From: Rhyacichthys aspro
Taxonomy: Eukaryota > Chordata > Actinopteri > Gobiiformes > Rhyacichthyidae
Length of the DNA stretch: 64,000 nt
Assembly (NCBI GenBank): GCA_036850595.1
Contig: CM072154.1
Location: forward strand, 18,917,330-18,981,329
Reading direction: 5' to 3'
Shown: piece after piece, positions 49,934-60,795 of the stretch
How positions within the stretch are numbered: the stretch's first letter is position 1
How the letters are laid out: each line of letters starts with the position of its first letter
Notes under the pieces: model-generated
What the model was told of the DNA's origin: nothing
What the model saw: the letters and a program-made list of their open reading frames with translations, nothing else
Databases searched by the model: none
Program-made: the position numbers and the translations under genes

Positions 49934-50340
49934 AAACACACTGGCATGGCTGGCATACCAAAAGGAAAAACAGGATATATAGCCAATTTTAGCATAATTA
50001 ATATAGTCCTGTGAACCTGACTAATTTTATTCACATACAACTGAAGACATACATGCACATAATTATGCATGTATCAAATGTGAAGGTTGAAATATTAACT
50101 GAGAATTGCTCATCTCTCAAGCAGAACAACTAAACATAGAAAGTACGTTATACTTTTCCAAAAAACTGCATTAATTTAATTCCAGTTTCATGGATTGAAA
50201 TACATTTGCACATAATTTTAAAGGTAATTCAGGGAAGAAAAGTATTCTCTAAAAGGGCTTTATAGACCATTTGTGGCAGAAGAATTAAAAGCCAGTAAAT
50301 TGTCCCTCCATTTAGCTCTACTGCTGAGTGGGAGGCGGCT

Positions 50341-50370
50341 AACTCACTCGAAACTCACTCGAAACTCACT
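50341..50370 (+). repeat. 11-bp tandem repeat, about 2.7 copies
   Basis: The unit AACTCACTCGA is repeated perfectly twice, with a third partial copy (AACTCACT). It is a small local duplication with no known role. Confidence 0.85.
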
Positions 50371-51369
50371 TATGGCCGTTTCTAACCGCTCTAAAGAGAC
50401 ATGAATTGTGTCCAATATGTCAAGAGAAAAAGATAATTAACCGCCAGTCCTCTGGTGAAGTGAACATTAGAATCACAGCACTTTCTAAAACACTCCTTGG
50501 CTCTTATATTAAACCATTTCATAGGTACAGGGGTATATTTTTGACACAAAGTATAATCATTGTAGTTTCTTTTTGTAGTAACACAGATATAGATGGAGAT
50601 ACTGCAAGTGCAACCCGTGATTAATGTATAATATGGTAATGTATTTTATAAGAATACATAAGAACTGCAAAGCAAATAAGACAATATAAGACTAGTGACC
50701 CAAATGTTTTTTTTCCTACTCTTTACAAATAATCACTCTGGTCTCTATTGATTCCAGTTGGATTTCCAAGAGACAGTGCAAATGGACACAAAATTAAAAA
50801 CCGGGACGCAGTCGACTAAAATTACAACCAATCAGACTAGTATTAAGAAAAGATATCCAAAAGGAGCTTCTTCATTGACCATTTAAAAAAAACAAACAAA
50901 ACAGTGATGATTGGTCCATGATGATGACTGTGAAGGGAAGGGATGCGCTTGCCAGGCAAATACAATGCCATAGTTTTATATTTAGGTATAAGGTTGATCC
51001 CTGTTTTCTTAATGCAATCTCACAAAGTATTAAAGGCGTTCTGCTGAAGTCAAGAAAGAGCTGATTAGATTTAGGTGGACAAAGGCCAGGGCCGGTGTAA
51101 CCTCTTATTGTTGTGAACACAATATATCAATAACGCCTGGAGGAAATTTCATTACATGTGGCACAGATGTCCACTTGGACCCAGACATGAAGGATGTAAT
51201 GGGATCAAATAACACCATTTTATATCCAGAAGGTCAAAGGCTAACTTTGATGTGACACGATATTCAGGAAAACACTTCTGAACCACTCTCTGTTATTTAA
51301 GAAGTTTAAGAGTTTGAAGGGAGAATTATAGCAGTTTTCTGTTCAGGAGCGTGTTCAATACAAGGTTTA

Positions 51370-51400
51370 ATTATCAGCCCATTTTTGAAAGGCTGATAAT
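51370..51400. repeat. Perfect 10-bp inverted repeat, 11-nt loop
   Basis: ATTATCAGCC at 51370-51379 pairs exactly with GGCTGATAAT at 51391-51400. It is followed closely by an A-rich run. The stem is too short for a microRNA precursor and there is no promoter-like context. Confidence 0.6.
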
Positions 51401-53599
51401 GAAATAAAAAAAAAAAATACAATTTCAGAAATAGAGAGATCATTTCACCTTTAATAAAAGCACCCGACCAATCTTTTGAGAGAAAGCTTCAAATGAAAGC
51501 TATTATGAAAAGTTTTTAACTCTGAATGCCTTTTGTCTGTTGGTTAGGAGACAAATGTAACCACATCACGAAGGTTCCCAAAGCTCGCTCTCCAACAGAA
51601 TAGCTTCAATTTTTCTCTTCTACAATTGCCTCTCATTTATTACAATGGGTCACATTGGAGAAGCCAGCCTAAAAATGCAAATGCACATCCAATTTCATGG
51701 ATCTGAAAGCACTCAAAATAGCCTGAACCCTGCCACGGAGAAGCCCATGGTGGTGCAGAGCCGTGATAGGTCTGATAAGATGATCCACGGGGTGCACAGC
51801 AGCTTGGCTTGTCAGGCATTGTTGGCTTTTACTGCGTCTGGCTCATTTACGCTCGCCATACTCCAAAGGAATGTTGATCAGAAGACTTTTATCTGTGTGT
51901 GAGTTCTGCAGCTCTGATATTCTCTGATGCTGGAGCCTAGTTATACTACAGCAGTGTTGAGTCTAGCGTGTTTGCAACGAGGAGCAAATTTATGGAAGGA
52001 TCCATCTTTGTCAGTGGCTACTTTTATGTGTAATACTTTTGCTTCATTCTGTCTGATATGACTTGAAAAATTCCAGCTAAAATTTTTACATGAAATAAGA
52101 CTTCTGCCTAACTCCAAACAGGATCCGTATGCAGCATTTAGGTGCATTATGGAACATTATAAACTAGATTAGGAAACAACTCTAGTAAGTAAAGAAGAAA
52201 TAACACTGGACCTAAGATCTAATGGGAATAGTTAGTCATGTTGTTTTTAAGACACAATCAAATGTCATCCTGAACAAACGTGTTTATGATGCCTCAATAA
52301 AGCTCATAATTAGGGGTTACATTAGTCCTACATGGTGCCCTGGATTGATTATTGTCATTAAAGCCCTACACAGTCAGGTACATTAACTCAAGCCAGCTTT
52401 GCAGTTAAAAGAAAGTTAACATTAAATCTAAAATGTATGTAAATATCTAATTTTATCATTTATTAATAATTAAGTCAGTCTAAGAACAGCAACATGACTC
52501 AAAGCTGAGACCGTCCAAGGAGCACATGAATGCAGCATTGGAGTCTTGGAGTAGAATATATATATTTTTTTATTAGTCATCCAAGATAACACTGCATTCC
52601 ACTTTTACCGTTAATGCCAGCATTGCATTGCCACATTTGAGTTCAACCTTTAATACTTTCTCTTGCTTTAAGCTTAATTCAGACGCCGTTCAAATAATAC
52701 ATGGTTATTTTGTGCTGAAGCAGTGGGAGATGGAGGTGGAAAGTGCCTTGTTGTTGATGTATTATCTGTAGCATGCACATTGATTGTTGCAAAAAATTAA
52801 ATGTTTCTATATGAGAGAAATAATTAAGCCAGTAAAGCTATTCATCTGTTTGAAGAACATACATCCGGACGCTCTAGAGTTTCACACAGCGCTGCAGTAA
52901 TGACAGACTTTGAAGATACCACAGATAAAAGAGTGAATTCACATAGAAAAGTCTGGTCTCTGAAAGAAATCCATGTACAGTTTGGTCATCTAACGGCACA
53001 GCAAATGTTTTCTGCAGGAAGTCTCAAATATGGTCTACTGTAGATAGCACAGTGTTTCTTATCAGCTCCAGATAAAACACAGAATATTAACTGCAGCCAA
53101 ATGAATCACAACATTAGACTTTTCTGAGTGCGCGCTCCTGCAGCTGTGGGACGCTCAGCCTGAGTCAGCAGCTAATATGTATCAGACAGCTTGTTAGACG
53201 CTCACTAAACCAATACTTCCAGGGAAAAGAAGAAAAAGTATTAAAAAACTTCCCCTTTTGGTAAATGTTAATATGCTTGAATCAGGAAATGATGAAGTAT
53301 GTGTTTTGCTAAAATAGTAAAACTCTGCCATGCACAACTTGTGTGGTTTAATATCATCCTCCCTTAACAGTCACTGGGGAGTTTGTATGTATGTTCTTGT
53401 AATATGGCTTTGAAATAGGAGCTCTTTGTCTCCTGAGCCCCATGTGGCTGTTTAACCCTTTCCTTTTCACCTTTATAAACCCTGTCAGCACCTTTACAGA
53501 ACAGCTGGGACATCCTGTTACAGTGGCATCTTTTTTGCCATCCTTGCCTCAGTCTCCATTCACCCCCAACAGCAGCCTAGTGACTTTTCCTAAAGTAAA

Positions 53600-53950
53600 A
53601 CCAGACCAATTTTCTCTCTAATACATATACTTATACATTACAAAATACATACACACTAATAACTCCGACGTCTGCGGCAAAACAGCAATTATCTCCGCCT
53701 CGCTAAACATCACGTGATTGAATTACCGATATTTATCCCTGTTTTACGTCGCTTCTCTTTTCTCTGTTTTACTGTTTTGTTGTATTACAAGACGTATAGC
53801 ATTGAATATAAACTTTTTCAGTTTTATTGGCAGCCATTACTTCCTTATTGACATATGTGTCGACCAATGGGAGCACTCATTTTTCTGGAGGCAAGCTGTG
53901 ATTGGCCAAAGCTCCCGTTCAGGACTGAAAATACTCATCTATTGAAATCC
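53600..53950 (-). repeat. Possible repeat copy related to the 37931-38948 element
   Basis: On the minus strand this reads GAGCTTTGGCCAATCACAGC, then CTCCCATTGG and AATGGCTGCC. The 38180-38310 stretch reads GAGTTCTTGGCCAATCACAA, then CCCCATTGG and ACATGGCGGCC in the same order. The likeness is patchy but collinear. It may be a distant copy of the same family; CCAAT-type words alone could also explain part of it. Confidence 0.35.
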
Positions 53951-55439
53951 TTGATAAAAGATCTTTGTTGATTCCTATTACAATACAATATGCTGTTAGA
54001 TGATTAAACCGGTCTTTTTTCACATGCATAAAAATATCACATATTCCCCGTTTAAAAAACCCCCAAAACGATTGGAAATCAGTCAAATGATGTGTTCACA
54101 TTAAGAATAAACAAATGCAAAACAAGTGCATTATTTTAAAGTGATTGTAAACTACTGAAACCATAATCTGGACCAATGTTTTTCTTTTTGTTCAGTTGTA
54201 TACTTTGGAAATTCACACAAAGGGCTTTAAAGTAAATTTGCATTGAAAGAACTGAAGTCTTACCACTAAATAAACTGAAATTTCAATTAGCAACATATTC
54301 TTGGACTCAGAAAAGTGCAGGATCATATGCGTCATAATACATTTGGCTTAAGGCATAAATATGTTCATGCTGTACACATATTGTGGCTGAGATATTGTTT
54401 GTGGCAGCAGATGGATACATTTGACTTTTTCTGGCTAAGTGGTTGTTTGGGTGCTTAAGGCTCCCTGTCTTTCGTCTGGCTAAATTGTTTTTCTTCCCTC
54501 TTTGCCTGCATGTCTAAACTATTACAAAAATAGCTTGATTTGATCATGTGGAAATGCCACAGGGCCAGAGATCAAGATGTTTTGAACCATTAAAGATACT
54601 ATCGCAACAGTGGATACAAATCCTCATTTCTTTTATACAGCAGCAGGACCAAATGCCACTCCGATCTCACCAAATACAGCTTACATCTAAAGAGTAAGAT
54701 GCACAAACACTTCTTATTAAAACATAAACCCTCAGTGGGATTACATTTTTAATAAACATTGCAAAAGGGAAATTAGGCTAACTGGATTATTACAGTTTTA
54801 ATTTACAATGTAGAGCAGTTCTATCTCTATCTCAGGGAAGAGCATTTTAAACCTTTGTTATGCCATATTTGAAATGAAAAAATATTGGTTGGATCAAGTC
54901 AAGCTTTTGATGGGCCCCTGTACTTTCAAAAAGCCTGGCCAGTACTAAAAGAGAGTGGTTTATTTCTGCTATATTTTGGTTTATAGTCAAGAACTGCTTA
55001 AGGGGGAATAATAATATAAAAGGATATGGTGCTGTGTGGAGTTAGATTTGAGACTAGGGGATAATTCTCATGCATCATCAGCTCCCTGACAATTACTCCT
55101 TCTGCAAACATATCCAAGATAAAGAGAAACCAATACATTTCTCACATTCACTGTAGATTTCCAGACGCACAGGGATCTATAAATGGATGCAGTGAGACCC
55201 TAACTCTTTTAAATGAGTTCATGCAGAGACAGACTGAGACACAGCGATAGACGGCTACCCTTGGATCAGCCTTAGATTATGAATTGGCCGCTAATGCATC
55301 CAACCAATCTGTCTGCACCAAACATGAAAAGGACTTAATGATCTGTTAATTAAATTTTGAGCTATACAAGAAAGAAATCATTATTGGATGTACAAAAGTA
55401 CCGTTGTATAATGCATAATTTTTTGTTTTTTTTCTGTTT

Positions 55440-55640
55440 GATGCTGTTTTCTATTACATACGAGGTCTGCTGAGAGCGGGCGCTGTGTTTATTATGCGGA
55501 GGCTGTGCTTGTATACAGGAGGTGTCAGTTTTCCATTCTTTCGCCCTCTTTTTGAATTCAGTCCTGATTATGTCATTATATGGCAGTCGCGTACTTGCCT
55601 CCCATATCTGCAGCTGCCACAGCAGGTAAAAAAATTAACA
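55440..55640. promoter_or_regulatory. Candidate conserved block upstream of exon 5
   Basis: A complex, non-repetitive block ends about 520 bp before exon 5, with an E-box CAGCTG at 55611-55616 and several CpGs, unusual in this CpG-poor intron. I found no open frame with similarity to contactin, so it is not an obvious extra exon. Conservation is untested. Confidence 0.2.
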
Positions 55641-56163
55641 ACTAAATAAGTAAACAAAATGCTCATGGATTGCAGTCTTTATTTGCTTTCTCACAGCAGG
55701 ATGTCTACAAGCAATCAGTCTCCATACAAATGATGTCTCAGTCTTCGTTGTTTAATTGTTGCTGGTCCGTGTGCAGTGGATGAAACACAGAAAGTGATAA
55801 CAATATGCATTTCCAATTAAATTCAGTCATGTGGAACTTATACTTGAGGAATTGCTTTCTGCTCGAGTCACAAGTGTTTAGGACTCCACTGCACCGTGTC
55901 TGCGTTTATGCAAACAAAGCATGAACGCTTTGTCAAAATACAGCAAAGTTCTGCATAACATCGCGTCGCTAAACCGTGGTCTGTAGCCGCGCTCTCGTCA
56001 GATACGAAATCATGAACCGCCACAGAAATGACTCGCGGTGGTGCATTTTTTTATCTGTGTAAACAGAAACGGCACGTACTGTTTGCTTCTTGTGTGTGTT
56101 TATGGCTTTTCTGAACAATGAGTTGATTATTTTTCTTTATTGCTTTTGTGTTGTGAAAAACAG

Positions 56164-56259
56164 ACTTGGAGAACTTCAAGACGCAGAGAAGGAATCCGGT
56201 GAGAGTTCGTGAGGGTCAGGGAGTGGTCTTACTGTGCGGCCCACCGCCCCACTCTGGAG
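56164..56259 (+). CDS. cntn3-like: Contactin (CNTN3/6-like), exon 5: linker and start of Ig domain 2
   Basis: Residues 122-153. YLENFKT is the linker between Ig1 and Ig2 and is identical to CNTN3 (CNTN4 has YLDNFKT, CNTN6 YIEDFET). VREGQGVVLLCGPPPHSG is one of the most conserved stretches of the CNTN3/4/6 group, and Cys146 is the first disulfide cysteine of Ig domain 2. The donor GAG|GTAAGA leaves one base of codon 154, and the G fits a Glu codon as in mammalian CNTN3 and CNTN4. The rest of Ig2, Ig3-6, four fibronectin type III domains and the GPI signal of the roughly 1,000-residue family must lie to the right of the window. The identity call is firm at subgroup level and moderate for CNTN3. 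Confidence 0.94.
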
Positions 56260-57089
56260 GTAAGACAAATCAGATTAATCCCATTGGAAAAAAAAAGAAA
56301 AATGTATTAGGTTGTAGCTAAGTTTTGGCAGACTTGAAATGACAACTGTAATATTATAGTTAAAGCCTCTGCAAGATCATAATGGTCTTAATTACCTTGA
56401 AATTACTGTGAAGTTTGAAGACGAAGAGCTTTGAACACTGTCAAAGTAAAAGTAAAAATGTTCAGATACCTTTTTTTCTGGTTGGCTTCCACATTTCAAA
56501 TTCACATAATTATGTTCAATTAATTTTGCATTTAAAAAGTGACATAATGAGGCAGGAGTATTCATTCCTGTTCTAATTTCTGTGGATAAAGTGGGAGCGG
56601 TGATCTCTGTTCCACGGACCCCCTGCCTGTTGTTTGTGTAGCTGAGGTCTTAGGACTGAGTCAGTTTCACTTTGGGAGACTCTGTCCCGTCGACCTGATT
56701 TTCATCGGGGCGAGCAGAGACTTTGGCACGAGGAGTTGAGAGGCTGTGGGAGACGGCGGCGCTGCCAGGACTCAGTAACAGAGCTCCTCCCTGAAGGTGT
56801 TGGGTTTGTGTCACATCAGCTCTTTGCCTTCATGACATTATCAATGAAAGATAGAAACTACTGCACTGTGGAGCACCCTCTCTTTTTATAAAGCAGGTCT
56901 GTATTCTCTACAGACAAATCTAATTAAAACAAGTGTGTAATGAACCTGACAATTTGAGTTTTGGATGAAAAAACTGCAGCTCTTGCTGGTCACCTTCAGT
57001 CTATTTTGGTCAGGGCTTTACAAAACTTACACAAGAGGCACATTTGTAGTGTTTTGTTCATTAAATGTTACCATGAAACTTGGCATGAA

Positions 57090-57320
57090 ACTTTAGAAAA
57101 ATGAGCTTAGATTTGGCAGCCTCCTGGTCTCATGGCTTTTTAGAGCACATATCCCTTGGGGCAAGGTGTCCAAATGCCACCACGCACCAAGGCCAACTAA
57201 AAACAAAAAAGCTGTCATTGCAGTGTTGTGATAAAGTATTATTTTTAATGTTGAAGGGCAAGTGCATCAGTGTTTATTTCTTGAATTCAGACATACTTGC
57301 AAGATGCTGGAGACAAGATC
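57090..57320 (+). repeat. Duplicated dispersed repeat, copy A
   Basis: A 90-bp core (TTTTTAGAGCACATATCCCT, TTGGGGCAAGGTGTCCAAAT, GCCACCA, CCAACTAAAAA) recurs about 1.4 kb downstream at 58478-58745. Weaker collinear matches (CAGTGTTGTGAT, GCTGGAGAC) extend the likeness over about 230 bp. The family is not recognised. Confidence 0.6.
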
Positions 57321-58182
57321 TATAGATATTTACATTTCTATATCAGAGAAACTTAGACATGGTATGTCAAGTACATCAACAAACAAGTTTCAAATACTGT
57401 TTACTGTATAAACATGCAATTTTAAAACATGCAGATTTTCTTTGGTTAATCGACCTTTAGTTCACCTTGAGTGACTGAAAGCAGAGTTTGATGCAGGTGC
57501 TAACTTTTAATTTGAAGCTTTTATGCAGCATATAATGTATAAAAATGTCTGAAAATATAATTAATAATAGAAATAAATCAGCTATATACAGTACAGTACC
57601 TTTAATTACCCATGAAGCATAGGTGCTATAGAAATGTCTTTCTTTGTACAGGGCATGGTTCAGGTGTTTTTGAATTCAGTCTTCATTTACAGCTTGGTTT
57701 GATTTGTTTCATATAATTTGTTTTTCAAATGTCAAGGTGTTTCTCTTTGGCTTTAGGTAAATTCATGATCACAGCTACTTCCATTAATAAAGCTTTGTTC
57801 TGGGAGTATTTAAATATTTGACTGCTCTGACTAATGTGTATGTGTGAAATACATTTCTTTCTCAAATACTATGCACAATAAATATAACACATGAGCAGGG
57901 GAGACTTTCAAACCAGTGCATTCATTTTGAAATAGTCACATGGTTTTGTATAGACCATTTGTCATTGATAATGCATTGTTTTAATAGAAAACAAGAAGAC
58001 AGTAAACACAGCATCGTTTTTCGACTACACAAAACAACCCCAATTTTGAACTTTGAAGTTTCAGCATCTTAAAACATCCAAATAAGGAGAATTCTATATG
58101 GAAACACAATATTTTGAATGAATGAAAATATATTTGTGTGGAGTTAGAAAGAACAGGTGGAGACTTTCTTTGTTGTTTTGTT

Positions 58183-58330
58183 AGGTTTGATACTTTATTG
58201 ATCCTGGGAAAAAATTCAGGTTTCCAGCAGCAGCGTCACAGTAATTACAGAGAAGCACACAGCATGCATTGTTAGTTGAATAGAATAAACTTTATTGTCT
58301 CCAAATGGGAAAGTAGATAAAAAATACAAT
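58183..58330 (+). repeat. Teleost dispersed repeat (TACTTTATTGATCC type)
   Basis: GATACTTTATTGATCCTGGG, followed by AAATTCAGG and CAGCAGCGTCACAG, is a degenerate form of a repeat end common in fish (ttattgatccccnnggggaaattcagg). A second related phrase, AACTTTATTGTCTCCAAATG, follows at about 58288. The family name is uncertain. Confidence 0.6.
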
Positions 58331-58477
58331 CTAAAGCAATCGTGTTCTGAAAAGGACCAAAAAAGTGCCCTAGAAGTCCTGTAGTTAAGCTCCCCCTTGA
58401 ACACCAATCAATTATTTGAGCCATTCTTTGCTCTAACTCAATAGACATGACTTTTCCGAGACTAGAACTCCTCTGAA

Positions 58478-58745
58478 AAGTTTTAGAAGTTGTGAATTCT
58501 CTGCAGCTTCCTGATCTCATGTATTTTTTAGAGCACACACCCCTTGGGGCAGAGTGTCCAAATGCCACCATATACTAAAGCTAACTAAAAAAAAACCAAA
58601 AACTGACAAAAACACACACAGCTGCCTTTGTAACTGGTTTATAGCAGCGTTGTGATGATGTGCTCTTCTTATTTTTCTCTCAGCAGTCGAATCGTATTAG
58701 TAGTTCTTTGTTAAAGGCAGATATACAGTGTGCTGGAGACTAAAT
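58478..58745 (+). repeat. Duplicated dispersed repeat, copy B
   Basis: Same core as copy A (TTTTTTAGAGCACACACCCC, TTGGGGCAGAGTGTCCAAAT, GCCACCA, CTAACTAAAAA), about 80 percent alike by eye over the best 90 bp. An insertion is present after the A-rich stretch. Same orientation as copy A. Confidence 0.6.
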
Positions 58746-60524
58746 AGTGAAACAACCATATATATTTCTGTAAAAGTATGGCACACACAGTTATTTATTA
58801 TGTTGTAAACCTTTCAGTAGCTGCTTTTAACTGCATTTAACTTGCCAGAATAATAAGTTGGTCAGGGCTTTGCAGGTAGACACCATTTTTGTGATCACTT
58901 CATTTACACTACGTACAGGTGAGATCCTCATCAGCTGTGTCTTGCATGTGACATTTACAAACCTTTGAAACTTGCCTCGTTTGATCATCTGTACATTTTC
59001 TCCCTCGTGTGATGTGACACTGTTTCAAGATGTGCACTTCCTCTTCATCTTTTTTTTTTTTTTCCTTTATTGCCGATGTATTGTTCCATCTTTGAACTGT
59101 TGCAGTGCTGTTTGTTGTTTGTCATTGCCTCTCTCTTGGGGCAAAGACAGATTTGGAGATGCAGTTCCATTTAAAAGAACATAAAATATTGAACATCTCT
59201 TTTTATAAACTCATTTTCATGGGAGATTCCCTGATGTCGTATGTTGCTCAGAAACTGCAGAGGCTTTGTTGTGACTGAGACTTTGCATATTTCAAAACAC
59301 CACCCTTCACAGATGTTTTTGCTTCAGTATTTGTTTGTGTAAAACTTTGACTAAATCATTCGAAATATGAAATCTGGGTGTTAATGTTTTTGCCTTGCGG
59401 AAATGTAAATAGACTTTTTTGAAATAGCTGCTTTAAATTATTCATGTACTGCTTGTCATTCATTTGTTGTTCAAACTTAGGCTTTTGACGCAGAGTCTTA
59501 GTCCCTTTAGACTTCTCTCCAACGTGACACTGATCATTGGGGACTGGGGGCCCGTAGGCGGTGTTGTCAGGAGAAGGTACACTGTGAACGCACCTGGCCC
59601 ATATCTGTCACATGAGCTCTGGCACCAAGCCTTTACCTGCTCGCAAACAACTACAGCCACCGTGGTACAATAACTACTTTCTCTTCTGTCCAATCACATT
59701 TGTACATCCTGGTCCTGCAAAAAACAGATAATGCCCTATTTACATAATGGAATCTCTACAGGACTTCACAATATATTGAAACGTCATTGCAATGTGCGTA
59801 CGATTCCTTGAACTGCGATAATGTTATGGTCTTCTGTATGTCAGGCGTTCATAACCGGCCAATTAGAGGCAGCTTTCAGTTGTGGTCACCAAATGAAAAG
59901 GTTAGTGCCAACAGTAGAAGTGAAGGTCAGTTTAGAGTCTTATGTTGCTTTAAAGTGTAATCTATTGCAACTCAAATTATGGCAGTAGTCAGTAAAGATA
60001 CAGCATAGTGGATGTTTACCTAAGATCATCAGCCGTATGAATCCATTCTGAAATGTTTATGTATCTTTTATTGAGAGTGAATGTCCTTCAGTCTATCTAT
60101 TATTAAAGTAAAGTATAAAAATAGAAAAGAAATAAAAGATTGTGATTGATAATGAAATTTTCATAAGACAAGGATCAAGTCAACCATTTCAGTCGAACAA
60201 AAGCACTTTTTGAACGAAGGTCAAAAGAACAAAGGCATTGTGGAGGATCAGGAGAAAATAAAAATCCTTAGGAGAATTAATTTTGTAACTTTTCTGATCT
60301 TTTTGCAGAAAGCTGAATATGCACTAGTCTCATTCATGTTGTTTAAATACCGACATATGTCTCATTTAATCAGTTTTAGTTAGTGATGGAGTAAAAGAGT
60401 CCCAAAAAGAGTTAATTTTGCTTTACAAATCTCATATATCTCCATAAGTCCATGGTTTTTACATTTGAGATTAGAGGAAATAGGCTTTTTCTCTGTGTTT
60501 GTTCAGGTTACAGATATGCCATAG

Positions 60525-60795
60525 AATTCAATTTTCAATTTAATTCAGTTTTATTTGTATAGCCCAGTATTACAACAAAGGGTTTCACAAGAACAAAAGA
60601 CAGTAAATGAACACACAAGACAGTAAATGCACAAACAGGCAGAAAAAGACAACATCCCCTGTCCTTAGACCCTCCATCAGGGTAAGGAAAAACTCAAAAA
60701 ACCCAGCCGGGGAAAAAGAGAAACCTCAGAGAGAACCACAGAAGGAGGGATCCACTCCCAGGACGGACAGGCCATGCAATAGATGTGTCCAGGAC
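60525..60795 (+). repeat. Abundant teleost repeat (TTTATTTGTATAGCCC ... GAGGGATCC)
   Basis: TTCAGTTTTATTTGTATAGC, CTCCATCAGGGTAAGGAAAA, GAGAACCACAGAAGGAGGGA and GCAATAGATGTG occur in the order found in a repeat that is extremely common in teleosts. It produces a 65-codon basic open frame that I do not treat as a gene. Truncated or internally deleted relative to the copies I remember. Confidence 0.7.

Larger units (their letters stand above)
46472..56163 (+). other. Contactin intron 4, about 9.7 kb
   Basis: Phase-1 intron between Ig domains 1 and 2, GTACGT to GTTGTGAAAAACAG. The polypyrimidine tract is interrupted by an A-run just before the AG, so the acceptor is weaker than the others. The intron holds a candidate octamer block at about 48340-48460, a short dispersed repeat at 49875, an 11-bp tandem repeat at 50341, a hairpin at 51370, a possible repeat copy near 53600-53950, and a candidate element just before exon 5. 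Confidence 0.85.

Noticed and set aside
50341..50370. CRISPR-like array
   Set aside because: Contiguous 11-bp tandem units without spacers; it is a small tandem duplication in vertebrate DNA.
33321..56259. CNTN1 or CNTN2 identity
   Set aside because: The CGPPPHSG motif and YLENFKT linker belong to the CNTN3/4/5/6 subgroup, and CNTN5 has a different CSPPPHS form there.
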